A stretch of DNA of 64,000 bases from contig CP075494.1 in NCBI GenBank assembly GCA_021613535.1, positions 5,766,001 through 5,830,000 on the forward strand, given 5' to 3'. Shown one piece after another: positions 13,625 to 25,525 of this stretch. Position numbers and translations under genes: made by a program. The notes beneath the pieces are model-generated. The model was given only the letters and a program-made list of their open reading frames with translations, was not told the DNA's origin and did not search any database. The first letter of the stretch is position 1. The number at the start of each line of letters is the position of its first letter. Source of the stretch: Adineta vaga (lineage: Eukaryota > Rotifera).

Positions 13625-13729
13625 TGATTGTCCAAACACAATTTGATGGTGCATTTGCCCTTTTCTTTTTTTTCTCTGATGATAAAGATGTATATATTGA
13701 ATGCGTCGTCTGTTCTGTGTTAAAACAAT
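13625..13729 (+). ncRNA. mir-219: Candidate mir-219 precursor
   Basis: The 5' arm at 13625 begins TGATTGTCCAAACACAATT. This matches the deeply conserved miR-219-5p at 18 of its first 19 bases, the one change being G to A at position 14. A fold can be drawn by hand. ATTGT (13627-13631) pairs with ACAAT (13725-13729). AACAC pairs with GTGTT. GATGGTGCATT pairs, using G-U pairs, with AATGCGTCGTC. Two internal loops separate these stems, and the terminal loop is large (about 44 nt). The long loop and weak base of the stem are unusual, so the mature-sequence match is the stronger evidence. It lies between the cadherin and TIR genes. Confidence 0.5.
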
Positions 13730-16399
13730 ATTTACACCTCATTCTCTCCTTGTTCAATGGGATACGATTCGAAAACTTCTCATCTTTATATAGACAGATT
13801 ATCAAGACTAATGACCGAAAGGAAATCCGGCCATCTTATCAGTCTTATTCGATCAGAAATCTCAAGGCTATAATTAGTGTAAAGGCAATCGAAGAAAGGA
13901 GGAGCGAAACGATTGTTACAGAGATAACAATAAGAGAATATTTTTCCAATAGAAACCGATCAAATGTTAATCAAAGGTTTCGTGCACTTTCAATGAAATT
14001 CAAGTGAATAAGCCGCTACATCTAAACACTTTTCGTGACTGCTTCAAAAGAAGATAAGAAGGATAGCGATGAAATCTTACAAATTGACTATTTCACTTAT
14101 GATAATCTCGATAATGGATTTACTTTTAAATCAAATGACACAAATAGTTTCAAATGTATGGGACATAAAAGTTACCTCCTACACTAGACTAATATATAAG
14201 TCTTCTTTTGAGTATAGTTGAGCAGTTCAAGTATGTCTGTTTGTCTTTCGAACTATGATTGTATTTAGACAAGGTAAATTGAACTAACTGACGTACCTGA
14301 CTGGTGATGAAGACGACCATGCTCATCATTAATATTACTATCGAATGTATGTGTGTATGTTCAGTGTAATATAATGTATATAAAGAAGGAAGAAGGATGT
14401 TTTCTCTTCTCTTTCGCTCATTTATTAAATGGATGAAATGACCAATGGGCAATTGAAACCAGATGGTCGATGAACAACAAATAATGAAGAGGAGAAGAAG
14501 AAGAAGAAGAAGAAGAAGGAATGATGATTGCATCACGGGTGTGCACATTCATACATACACGAGAGAGTTGTTTTGAACTCAATTAGAAATTTACTGCTGT
14601 TCGAATGATTATCTCAAGGACCATGCTGATTGTTCATATTTACGTTCGTTTTTAATCGTCATTTGTACTAGAGACCTTTGTCTTATCAATCAAAAGAAGA
14701 AATCTATACTTCATTGAACAGTGAAAAAGGTGTGAAATTAATTTGTTCGATTGATTCATTTTACTGAAACAAATTTTCGTATTTGATATGGTTTGATATG
14801 ACTCAATTAGAAGCATTCAATTAGAACGAAGACTCTGAAAACAAAAAAAAAACAAAATCTTCATGAAATCCCGATTGTTTTTCTTTTTTCATGTTAGTCT
14901 CCAAAGAGACAATATACATGTGTCAATGTCTAGACTTAATCGATGACGGACGGCCCCTTGCGGTGTATTCCAATCAGATTTGTATATGTATATCATGCTG
15001 TGTTTAAGATATTCTTGATGATCATGATTATTCTTCTCCCAAGATGAACTAAATTTTGTTTTTCTAACAGAACCAGTTCGATGTGATAAGAGTGAAACAG
15101 ATTTTTCTTTTCCTTTTCCTTTTCTCAACGATCTTCACACATGATTTAATTGTGCATGTATATGTGTTCATGGATATATTGAGCATATATAACACACTCA
15201 TCTGTTTACTCTCTTCACACATAGTGTTACAAAATGAAGTGAAAAATCCATTACATATTTACACTTATTTCGATCGAAAAGAAACGTTTAACAAATCGCG
15301 TGACAAATTATTATCTCAATGATCGATCTTCTGTTTTAGTGTCAAAGAAAACTCAAGATGACGATTTAGTCAAGTGAAAAAATCTCCCGTCAACTGATGG
15401 CTATCGACAGAATTATCGTTGGAAAAATTCATATAATTAAACATTAAAGACGAGTAGATGCTCTTTTTTTTCGAGTTCGCTAACCAGCTGTTGTTATTGA
15501 ATGATTGAAGGGAAAAGGTCATCGATACTTATATGAATAAATAAAACGTTTTATTTTTTTTATTTTTGACAATGTTCGTGAACGGATAGTTTTACATTTC
15601 TTTTTTTTTCATTACAGAACACAAATACGAAACTGTTCATTTGTCAATCAAATATAATCAGATATCAACTCACTTTTCTTGAAATGTCAAAGAACAACTG
15701 TTAGTCAATCTTGATGTATCCGCCTTCTATTTCTCAATGAAATGAATGATAATATAGTTTCATTGATCACGTCTAAGAAATGATCTTATTAGTTCTTGTT
15801 GAAATTAAACATTTCGATTTTCTCGTAAAAGATATGAATTTAAATTCTAATATAGAATAGAAACAGAGAAGTTCATCTGATAGAAAAAGAAATCATGTAC
15901 AAAATCGACTGCTTGACAGACATTATTATAAAGGAAACAAAGATTGAATTGATCTGCATCATAACAACAGAATACTCGATAAAAACAAATGAGATAATAA
16001 TAACAATTGCTGATATAATTTGACAAACTGTATGTATTGAACTATAAAATCGTCAATAAAGAATAATTGAGAGTAAATTCTCTCTTGCTGAAAACACAAG
16101 AAGATAATTAACATTCAGAAGAATATCTCTGATGCTTTCTTAATAATTTTATTTAAAAACTACTGATGATATTAAGAGCCAAATAATAAAAGTTTCTTTT
16201 TTCGATTACGAGCGACATCATTATTATAGTTAATCACCTACGCCCCTTATAAAATGTTTGAAAAAGAACAGAAAGAGGCAACTTATTACTTTTCGCAGTT
16301 AAGCTTTTTGTTTTATTCTTCTACATGTTTTTTCTTTATTATTGTTGATATTTGTAACACTACTAAGGTCATTAATCAAATATTGATATGTTTTCTTCA

Positions 16400-18021
16400 A
16401 TGCATAATACAGAAACTGTACCGGAAGGTCCAACAGATATGCCAGTATTACAAGTAATATGAAGTTCTAATTAAACTATATCATATATTGGATTTTGATA
16501 GGATATGATCAATGATATACGTGAATCGAGTCCTTTTTATGCACAAACAAGCAGTAGAAGTGAGTCATTCGGTTTTGACGATATATATTTAAATATACAT
16601 TTTTCTTTTTATAGGTTTATCTGCTGATGATCTTTTGCTTAATGAAGCACTTGCTTTTACAGATTCCACAGAAAATAATGAAAGTAGTAGTATTGATGTT
16701 ACAGATGCATCAAGTGAAAAATCATCAGGTAAAGTTTTATGTGGACTGAATAACTCATAATAAATATTCTGATAAATTTAGAAAGTCTTGTGGATGGTCT
16801 TATGTCTTCTAGTAAATGTATTTCACTTGCATTAAATAATCAAACACCTTCTGTTGCTCCTGTATATTCAATACAATCTGTTGAATCTAAACCTGTTCAA
16901 CCAATATCTTCACCACAAACTGGTACTGTAGAACCGATTGTAATACCACCACCCGGTACGCTTACTTAAAGAAAAACGTGTTCTTTACTTCGATTTTTAT
17001 TACATCATTACAGAACCAGTGACAACGAATGCAAAAGTATCACCACAAAAACCGCATATAATGATAAGTTATAATAGATCTTGTCAAGAAATGTGTCAAC
17101 GAATTCGTAATAATCTCAAAGTAATAAAAATTATATCCATAAGAAAGACAAGATCTATTTTATTTCATTCACAGGCTTTAAAATATATCGTCTGGATGGA
17201 TATCTATGACATGCGTAATAATTTTATTGATGGAATGGCGAAAGCAATTGGAAACTCCTATATTGTACTTATGTGCCTGAATCAAAAATATGATCGTAGT
17301 TTTTGGTGTAGAAAAGGTAATGAAGATTTTATTTTGGAAAACAAACGGTTACTAGACGATCTTTATATGTATATATATATATATATCTAGAAGCTGAAGA
17401 TATTTGTATAAAACAGATCAAATTTATTCCATGTTTTATGGAAGATCCCTATACTCCAGATTCTTGGTTAGCTCTTCTTCTTGGTGCTAATATCCGAATT
17501 GATTTTTCAAATAATGATAAATTTGATGAATCATTCAAAGATTTAATCAAACAAATTTCTTTTATTGAAGAGGAATTAGCAACAAATCCACGTAAGTTTT
17601 ATTTCTTTTTCGATTGAAAATAGATTGCAATGAAGTCAATATTTATATAGGAGAGTCTGCGCCACCAACCCCAACCATTGTCATTTCTCCAAACTCAACT
17701 ATTGAGACATTTGATACAATTTTACATAATTTTAAAACTTGGGTTGAAGATAATCGTGATAATTTAAAACGTTTTAATCGAAAGCAATCTGCTCGACTGA
17801 TAAATGAACTTATTCAAAGTTTAGAACATGATCAAAGTACTTCCGACGATGAAAACAAACGTGAACTTCTTCAACAATTACTTTCAACAACATCACAAAA
17901 CCAAACTGATCTTTTGCCGAGAATAGTCTATAGTTTAGCCGGTTCGAATCTTTTAGCAATTAAAGGTTTAATTTTTATCATGGCATTATGGGCTGTGAGA
18001 GTTGTTTTTAATAAAAATTGA
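16400..18021 (+). CDS. TIR-domain protein with C-terminal hydrophobic tail
   Basis: Eight or so small exons. ATG at 16400; TGA ends at 18021. The N-terminus is a disordered Ser/Pro/Thr-rich region of about 120 residues. The TIR domain begins at HIMISYNRSCQEMCQRI (exon from about 17014) and continues through VWMDIYDM, SYIVLMCLNQKY and FWCRKEAEDIC. It aligns with the SARM1-type TIR family, and the Glu in RKEAE sits where the NADase catalytic Glu lies. After a linker and a helical region, the last residues (LLAIKGLIFIMALWAVRVVF) form one hydrophobic segment just before the stop. That predicts a tail-anchored protein, cytosolic TIR on an ER or mitochondrial outer membrane. NAD hydrolase activity is inferred. 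The intron before the last exon has two in-frame acceptor choices (near 17628 and 17650). Confidence 0.82.
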
Positions 18022-18127
18022 TTTGACTGAATATATTAAATCAAGAATAAGATTGAATATACTGCATATTTTTAACAAGTCTTGTTTTTATTCAATGCAA
18101 AGAGAAAAAAAACATTTAGATTCTATT

Positions 18128-18712
18128 TTAAACTACAATATATCGTATATTTCTACAAGGCATTTTGTTTGATTTCGTATTCACATGTTCGATAACTAAA
18201 TTCAATGAATGTTGTATCTGATTAGATAGATTTGGTGTAACGCGTCCACGTAATTTCAATAATTCATCTTGTGTATAATGGTATCTTGGTTTTTTTGATT
18301 CAATATCGTATGATTTTCGTTGTTCAATAGCTAATAATGATTCAAGTAGAACAGCTGAACCTTCAACATTCTCTGCAATGGATAATAATTGATCTCGATA
18401 GAATTTAATATCAATCGGAGAGTCGAAATCATTAAATAAATGTGAAAATCGAATACGAGATGCTGTTTGAGAAATATATTTACAAAGAGTAAAAAGATGA
18501 TCGATCTCTGTGCGAGAAGATGTTGATGCAACTACTACGTTCGTCATACCTGACACGAATGATGAAAAAACTGCTGACATAGGTAATGATTCATCCATCT
18601 CAAATGGCTTTTTTCCTTTGGAAATTTCATTCAATGAGTCACGTAAAAGGGAAAATTTCTCTTTATGATGAGGACGACGAAAAATTTTCAAACACTTTCG
18701 CCTCGATTTCAT
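18128..18712 (-). CDS. Small protein with eIF4E-binding-type motif
   Basis: Single-exon ORF of 194 residues from ATG 18712, converging on the TIR gene 107 bp away. The N-terminus is very basic (MKSRRKCLKIFRRPHHKEK). The middle is helical with no known fold that I recognise. Near residue 145 is YHYTQDELLKLRGR, which fits the canonical eIF4E-binding consensus Y-x4-L-hydrophobic (compare YTKEELL in 4E-T). That suggests a translational-repressor or 4E-tethering role, but a seven-residue consensus can arise by chance. No other domain was recognised. No intron interrupts it. Confidence 0.5.
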   Translation of the reverse strand: MKSRRKCLKIFRRPHHKEKFSLLRDSLNEISKGKKPFEMDESLPMSAVFSSFVSGMTNVVVASTSSRTEIDHLFTLCKYISQTASRIRFSHLFNDFDSPIDIKFYRDQLLSIAENVEGSAVLLESLLAIEQRKSYDIESKKPRYHYTQDELLKLRGRVTPNLSNQIQHSLNLVIEHVNTKSNKMPCRNIRYIVV

Positions 18713-18847
18713 GAGAAAATTTTTATTATGATAAATGAATATTTTACTGCATTAAAAAATATAACCTTCATGCAGTTTGTAATCAAAGATAAAACTCCAC
18801 CAGGCGAAGGACAGATACGTAGATAAGATATCCAACGAAATTAGTCT

Positions 18848-20983
18848 TCATCTTTCTCGTTGTGTCACAGGTCCCATTAAACCTGTTGATGCTGTATGAT
18901 TACTTGATGTTTGTCGTTGTTTAACTAATTTATTCGTTAGATCTTCTTTTATATTCTTGCAAAGTCTTTGTGAACATAAGAAACCCAAACAAATGAACAT
19001 TCCCGGAAGAGAATTGACAGTTTCAAATAAAATCCATGCCCAATTCTGTTGAATAACAAGTGCATTGATCAATAAAATCCATTGTAAACCCATTAATGAT
19101 GCTAAACGTGCGTAAATTAAAACGAAATTATTTGTTGATGATTTATTTGCTAATTTTGCAACTTTATGTGAATGATGAATAGCAAAAATTGTTTTGATAA
19201 ATAAAATAATAATCATTAAAAGTAAAACACCAATGGGAAGAAGAAAAAATGTAATTAATGCATTGGATTTTGAAATTGAACAGATAAAGTCGCCATAATT
19301 TGGTGAAAAACTTGATTGTGGATTGAAATGTTGAATTAGACATGCAATGAGAATGATAAAACCAGTTAAACACCAAATAAGAATATTATAATTAAGTAAA
19401 TATTGATTTTCTAAACGATGTTTTTCTTGTCGAACAAGTTGTTGATAATGAAATGTAGAATAAATATGATATGCAATGATAAATAACCAAAAAAATGATG
19501 ATAAATAAAAATAATGAATTAAGATGCCGAATGTTAAACAAAGAGATGAATATGGTTGAAGATCAGAGGTGAATAAAAATACCGATTGACCAAAAAATAT
19601 TGAAAAAGATAGACAAAGAAGACATTTACCCGGAAGATTATGTAAAGATGGAATTAAATAGAATGCAACGATGAATAAAATAAGACATACAAGAGATATT
19701 GATGTAGAAATTGTTGATAAAATATGACGATAGAATGGAAATTTCGGTCGGATTTTCTTCCAATGATCTGCACAGAAAATAAGTTGATGATCGTTTAAAA
19801 TTATATATTGATATTTAGTTAGTTGAATCGATTCAGTAATTAAATATAAACTTCCATTTGGAAATCGAATGGATTTTTCTGATGTTAAAATAGGATGGGT
19901 ACATTGGAGTGAGATCATTATTTGTTGTTTCAATTGTGGTAATTCTAAACATTGTCTTTTGAATAAATGATAGAATTCATTGGATTTCGGACAAGTATAA
20001 CTTAATGAATAGATCATTTCCGTTGTAAGATTTCGATTCAAATCAGAATTGAAATAATATTTAAGAAGTGTTGGATTAAAAAGAATTGATAATGGGGGAA
20101 ACATCTGTTGATCAGCAGGAAACATCCCTGAAGCTAATTTGGGATCCGAACAGGTAATTTGAGAATGAGATTTTCTATTACATTCTGCACAATATCGATT
20201 TGGATAAACAATATTTGAATTGTTCTCATAACGATAAGCAATACCAGCTAAAGAACAATTTCGTGCGAGATCTCTTGATATTTCGGATGGACAAGTTCGT
20301 GGAAGTGATTTTTTGCAAGGTCGAATGAAAATTGAAGGTTTATTTGTTCCAGAAATACGTGGATAAACAATTGTTTTCGTACAATTTTGTGTTAAATTAA
20401 AAAGATAATTATTTACTTCTTCGATTGTGTTTTTCATCATTTGTTGAGAGGATATACTTCGATTTTTGCCACAATATGCAACATATTCCCATGATTGAAC
20501 ATTGAGATCTGCATCATTGTTACAGTAAGCGCAGAAATAATTTCGATAAGTAATATTACTCTGTAAACTTGTTACGGGAATCCATAACAACGGATTATTT
20601 TTGAACGATTGATTATGAAGATTTCGACAGTAAACATCAGAGGATGAACCAATATACATTGGTAAACATCGAGTACGCATCCACACTGATAATGGAGCAA
20701 CCTTCAATGGTTTGTCTACAAGCGTTGGTGAAAGGAAATCCGTACATTCATAATAAGTTTTTCTTGAATTTGAAAATGAATGTTCACAGCAATCGCCGTA
20801 TTGTTTGCAAACAACGTCACAAAAACAATTTCGAGACCGAATAAAGATTTCGTCTTTGTAGATTGATGGAGAGATTGTTGTTGAATTTGAACAAGAATCT
20901 CGAATTGAACATTGTTCATTATGATCATTGATAAAACAATGCGAAGATAAAAACAGAAGAAGAAATATATAAGACGGTTTCAT
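18848..20983 (-). CDS. Secretin/methuselah-like 7TM receptor
   Basis: Intronless ORF of 711 residues; ATG at 20983 starts a signal peptide (MKPSYIFLLLFLSSHCF). The ectodomain of about 400 residues is Cys-rich, with many NxS/T sites. Near its start CFCDVVCKQYGDCCEH resembles a somatomedin-B-like cysteine knot. The C-terminal third has seven hydrophobic segments starting at ILSTISTSISLVCLILFIVA (about 19740 downward), with LHNLPGKCLLCLS after TM1, the pattern of family B2/methuselah-like receptors. The cytoplasmic tail is short and basic. No GPS cleavage motif (HLT/S) was seen. Ligand unknown. The lack of introns is unusual beside its neighbours and could reflect retrocopying. Confidence 0.75.
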   Translation of the reverse strand: MKPSYIFLLLFLSSHCFINDHNEQCSIRDSCSNSTTISPSIYKDEIFIRSRNCFCDVVCKQYGDCCEHSFSNSRKTYYECTDFLSPTLVDKPLKVAPLSVWMRTRCLPMYIGSSSDVYCRNLHNQSFKNNPLLWIPVTSLQSNITYRNYFCAYCNNDADLNVQSWEYVAYCGKNRSISSQQMMKNTIEEVNNYLFNLTQNCTKTIVYPRISGTNKPSIFIRPCKKSLPRTCPSEISRDLARNCSLAGIAYRYENNSNIVYPNRYCAECNRKSHSQITCSDPKLASGMFPADQQMFPPLSILFNPTLLKYYFNSDLNRNLTTEMIYSLSYTCPKSNEFYHLFKRQCLELPQLKQQIMISLQCTHPILTSEKSIRFPNGSLYLITESIQLTKYQYIILNDHQLIFCADHWKKIRPKFPFYRHILSTISTSISLVCLILFIVAFYLIPSLHNLPGKCLLCLSFSIFFGQSVFLFTSDLQPYSSLCLTFGILIHYFYLSSFFWLFIIAYHIYSTFHYQQLVRQEKHRLENQYLLNYNILIWCLTGFIILIACLIQHFNPQSSFSPNYGDFICSISKSNALITFFLLPIGVLLLMIIILFIKTIFAIHHSHKVAKLANKSSTNNFVLIYARLASLMGLQWILLINALVIQQNWAWILFETVNSLPGMFICLGFLCSQRLCKNIKEDLTNKLVKQRQTSSNHTASTGLMGPVTQRER

Positions 20984-21879
20984 GTGTTATTTTGATCTTG
21001 TCAAATGTTAACTCTGACAATATTCATCGTTATTTGTCATAGCTATAAGATAGTAAATAATTGTCATCAGGCGTTGTTTTTTTTCCTGTTGTCATTTATT
21101 TGACATCAATAAAAAAAAGAAAGATTGGCGAACAAAGAAAAAGAATATGGCAGGTTATAAGTTATTAACTCACTCTCTCTCTCTCTCTCTTCCTCTTTCA
21201 TGACAATATTACTTATTAAACAAAACGTGAAATGATAGACATAGAAATCCGACTTTTATTATCGAACAGAGTGAACTTTTGAGAAACATCCAAAAAATGT
21301 TGATTAATTTGTAAATATAACCTTTATGATTCGCAATCAATAGTGCGCACATAAAATGAATGAAGTCTTTAAACATTGATCATACTCTACTATAGATCAA
21401 TTTATAGACATTTCATAATATCTTAATAACAATCATTCACGATGTTTGATATATCAAGTTCAGAGAATGGACAAAAGATATGAATGGCGAAAGATATATT
21501 TCATCATTTGCCATTCTTTCGTAATTTCACGAAACACTTTAGCTTTTCAATACACATGAAATTGAATTTTATTCCCAAAGTATGGTAAAAATTCCATTCA
21601 GTTAGTTCTTTCCCATGACAAAATATTAAAACTTTTTTCTACAAAAACCTGTCATTATCTTGTCTATCTTGATAAGACACCGTCTACTTAGCAAAGGAGT
21701 ACTTTCAGCACAATGACAATGGACAAAATGAGATGTATGATCTACTGATATTATTCGTCATGATATATTTTTTCTGCCTGTTTTAACCGGGAATTAAAGA
21801 GGAAAAAACCCCAAAATCATGTTTTTTTTCCTGTCCTCTTCCTTTCTCTTCCTTGGAATCAAATACACAAACGTATCTG

Positions 21880-21914
<35 letters not shown>

Positions 21915-22125
21915 TTAGACGTGTTTTTCTTTTCTTTTTCTATTTCGTTTGTGTTCGTTTTGTCTCACAACTGAGATATAGTCGTTGCGCAAAGTAATAA
22001 AATCGAACATACTCAAATTCTATTAAACATTTGAGAAAATTCTAGAATTTCTATTATTCATTCGTTATCGAAAGAGAACAGTATAAAATAAAAGGACTAC
22101 TCACTTTTCTTCTTCAAATACAATC
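20984..22125. other. Divergent intergenic region
   Basis: Separates the receptor (-) and the RAWUL-like gene (+), so it should hold both promoters. It contains a (CT)n tract near 21171-21190 and an (AC)n(AT)n tract at 21881-21914. Nothing else could be supported. Confidence 0.5.
21881..21914. repeat. (AC)n(AT)n microsatellite
   Basis: Ten AC units followed by seven AT units. Confidence 0.9.
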
Positions 22126-23052
22126 ATGAAGCAACAACAATTGCGAACTAACCAGAAAAAATCAAGTGAGTAATTAAGTTAGTTTTCATGACGTTTTTTT
22201 TTTCTAAATATTTTTTATCATTTTTTCAGAACGTAAAAATATTCTCAATGTACAATTGGATATAAAATGCAGGTAATCAATTAGAAAAGTTATTGCATAT
22301 TTTGTGAAACATTGAAATTATTTTAGTTGTTCAATGAAGACAAACAATGCAATTATTCAGGTAGAATTTATATTTGATTATTTTTCAATATTTATCCATT
22401 AATTTTATATAGTTTGCTCGAAGATATCTTCAATGTAAAACTATTATGCCTATTCGAACGATTCGATTATTCATCGAATCAATAATACCTTATTCATCAA
22501 TGATCAAAGTAATTATTCATTCTGTTCTCTTTTGATAAAAGTAACAATAAAGAAAATATTCATTTTCTCGCTTATTAGATCTCAATATTTGATGCTGATG
22601 ATCGTTTATTAAAAGATTCAGATCGTCTTTGTTCATTAAAACATACGACAAATGTATCGAACTATATTCCTCTCTATTTTACTGTAATTAATTCCATCAC
22701 ATCTCTAACTAATTGTTCATGTTTATCACCATCAATCGAATTTAATTCTTCCTCGACAATAATTTCATCAGATAAAATCGATCAAATCTTATCGACATAT
22801 TCGGTACGTCAATCGATCTCAACAAATCGACCTTCTTCCTTTCATATCTTCAAATTTTTACCAACTAAATTCGATATTGAACTTGACGAAGCAAGCATCA
22901 ATCAAATAACATCAGAATTCGGTGAAATCTGTCCTTCGTTATGCAATCTAGAACGATGTGCAAGTATGCAAGATTGTTCACTGGATGTTCCGCTTGATCT
23001 TAGTATGAAAAGTCACGCGTTAACTTCGCCAATAAAATGGATCGAAACGTAA
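22126..23052 (+). CDS. RAWUL-like protein with CtBP-binding motif
   Basis: Five exons with GT..AG introns in matching phase; the protein is about 230 residues. ATG at 22126, TAA at 23052. The N-terminal half (RRYLQCKTIMPIRTIRLFIE, then KISIFDADDRLLKDSDRLCS) resembles the RAWUL ubiquitin-like domain found at the C-terminus of Polycomb PCGF/RING1 proteins, but no RING finger precedes it. The C-terminal half is Ser/Thr-rich and contains VPLDLSMK, a canonical PxDLS motif that recruits the corepressor CtBP. Together these suggest a nuclear adaptor of the Polycomb/CtBP repression system. The RAWUL assignment is by pattern only. PLDLS is visible directly. Confidence 0.55.
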
Positions 23053-23805
23053 ATGAGTCATTTCGATATGTAGCAGTATGTTAATGTATTGTTAAGTTCT
23101 TATTTTGATTTTTAAAACAAATGATTAATTTAGAATGTCATTATTTTGACATAGAATTACGTCATATCTATGTTGACTCATTTATTTCATCAGTAAATTA
23201 AATAGAAAGAAATATTTCATTTCTAGATGAAATACAAAACTAAAAAGTGTCGTTTATGAATTGATCATCAAAGAAGACTTTTTTTTATTATAAATATATC
23301 CTGTTGACTAATTTAACTAACAGCTTTAAGTAGAATATATAAGTGTCCTTTTATACACTTTAAGAGGAAAAGTACAGATGTCAGCATGCATCTTCTGTTC
23401 ATCGGAAATGATCAAATCCTAGTTTAAGTGTATCATCCTACCATTTATTATTGTTTAAAATGAAGCAATAGCACAAAATGAACTAGAACAACAAACTGTG
23501 ACACATGAAATTAAAAGAATAACTATCTTCCTGTGCAATTACATAAGACAACATCAAGAAAACAAAAACAAAGAAGAAAAACGACCTAAAAAGAAACAGA
23601 AAAATCAATGAAAGGATCAATATGAAAATGAGGAGAGAAAAATGAATCTAAAAACTTAGTCTCCTTAATATGACATTCTAATGACTAGAAATATCAATTT
23701 CGTTTTATGTTGATTTTGTTTCTATAGGATAGATATTAACATATGCACTGCAGAATGATTTGAGATTCCAACTCATAGCCAAATTTATATACATATAGAA
23801 AAGAA
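23053..23805. other. Convergent intergenic region
   Basis: Lies between the 3' ends of the RAWUL-like gene (+) and the MARCH gene (-). AT-rich, with no open frame, hairpin or repeat that I could support. It should hold both polyadenylation regions. Confidence 0.4.
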
Positions 23806-25073
23806 TTAATTCGGTCGACGAATGTGAAAAATCCGATGTAGAAAATGTCGATGATTGTTATCATGTCGTCGATTACGATTTAGACTTGTTGATGAAGGAG
23901 AATTCGATTGATTAGTTGTACGACCAGGAGTAACGGATGACGAGGTATTGGAATTTAATGGAGGTAAATCATTGGCATCAAGTACTGTTACAATACAATT
24001 GCCTCGATTATCATGAGAAAATTTTGTTCCTAAATTGAAAGAACTGAATTTAGTCAAGAAATGAATAATTAAATAATCAATATACCAGATGACGAGATTG
24101 TTCCACTATGATGTTGTTCATCTCTCGAATGAATGACAATACGTTGATTGAATTGACGCCAACGAATACAAAGCTATATGTATAAATATATATGATAAAA
24201 GTTAGTTTTAAGACGAAATGAACATCATTCGTTACCTGAATATACATTTTACATTGAACATAAAGAAAGACCTGAGAGAAAAAGTTTAAAATAGTTTCTA
24301 TTTCATCAGTTCATTTCTTTCTTACCAATCCACCAGTAAAACCAATAGCAACAACAATTAATTTCGTCCAAAATGGCCAATCTATATTAAACAAAAATCG
24401 AATTGTTTTTTATCATACTAAACAATTGATTTCACATACGAAGTTTTCCATGTTTAACTTCATCTCTTGTCTTTTCGATCAAGACATACAATGACCAAAG
24501 AACACAAGTAACTGCAATTAGATTGAATGCCACTGAACACATGATCTTTCGTCGTTCAACTACATTCATATCCAATTTTTGCCACTAAATATTAACAAAT
24601 TGTTTCTCAAAATTATTCATCAAGAATTCTTATTCCTACCTGTTTAAACGGTTTGATTTCTGAATGCATAATAAATTCGAATTTACATAATTCACATGAT
24701 TTAACACCGGAACTTTTAATCCAACGTTGTAAACATGCTTGATGTAAATATTGCATCGTACCAAGGCAATAACAAGGCGATATTAATGGTTCATCGATCG
24801 TACCCTCACAATGACAAATACGACAAATATCAGGATAATCACTTGTTTTGGAACTTGTCGATGAAAATGAACATTTACTGATTGATTCCGGTGGGATTAA
24901 AGGAGTTTCTACTATTGATTTAGGTGTATAGGCTTCATCGTCATGAGTAAGTGGAATATTCTGTAAAATTTAATCGAAAAATAAGTTCACAATTTTCCTT
25001 TTTCTTTTCTTACTGATTTATCATTTGTTAATTCACTGCTTTGATTATTGATACTAGTTGGGATGGAAGCCAT
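23806..25073 (-). CDS. MARCH-type membrane RING-CH E3 ubiquitin ligase
   Basis: Six or so exons; ATG at 25073 ([14 protein letters not shown]), stop at 23806. A RING-CH finger is encoded at about 24690-24850: [10 protein letters not shown], then [19 protein letters not shown], then CELCKFEF, giving the C4HC3 arrangement with Cys-x-His spacing typical of MARCH1/8. Two transmembrane segments follow (about 24500-24560 and 24320-24400), then a cytosolic Ser/Asn/Arg-rich tail ending FHIRRPN. Such ligases ubiquitinate membrane receptors in endosomes and at the plasma membrane. The domain order finger-TM-TM-tail and the size of about 310 residues fit MARCH1/8. The exact orthology group is not resolved. 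Confidence 0.85.
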
Positions 25074-25525
25074 GACTGTTCTCTAAATGATACAAAATCA
25101 AATTTATTAAAATACACCGTTTTTTTTTCTTTCTCTCTCTCTCTCTATTACATTTTAAATATCACGGAGTCGATATTTTCAGTGGACTCCAATGTTATCG
25201 AAATATTGTTGTTCAAAAGATTGATTCATATTAGATTGGATCTTGTGACGCCATTATTCTAAACAATATACTTTGACAGAAAAGAAGGGTCTGCTTGATA
25301 GAGAACGACATCTGTTGAATAATATTATTCTTTATCACGTTTCATCAAAGAAGTGAATTGCTTATTGATTCATGACAAAGATTTATTTCGTTATAATTTC
25401 AATAATAAAGATTACAATTATCTACTCTCTATTTCCTATCACCATATTTCAATTTCACTGCAAAGCGAGTAAAAAAAGCAATAAATTTTTATCAAATATT
25501 CTTCATTAGATTAAAAAGAAAATAT
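25074..25525. other. Intergenic, MARCH 5' flank and trehalase 3' flank
   Basis: Contains a CT-rich tract at about 25127-25146 and AT-rich sequence. No gene could be supported. Confidence 0.4.

Larger units (their letters stand above)
13314..16399. other. Gene-poor 3 kb interval
   Basis: Holds a (TA)n run, a miR-219-like hairpin (13625-13729), a GAA-rich microsatellite (about 14493-14520) and stop-rich sequence. ORFs such as 13543-14007 have no recognisable domain and Phe/Ser-rich, low-complexity composition, so they were not called. It lies upstream of both the cadherin (-) and the TIR gene (+), so both promoters should be here. Confidence 0.5.

Noticed and set aside
13543-14007. 154-residue ORF on +
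   Set aside because: Phe/Ser-rich low-complexity content, no domain, and it overlaps the miR-219-like hairpin.
14775-14805. miR-190-like TGATATGGTTTGATAT
   Set aside because: One inserted base in the seed and no complementary arm.
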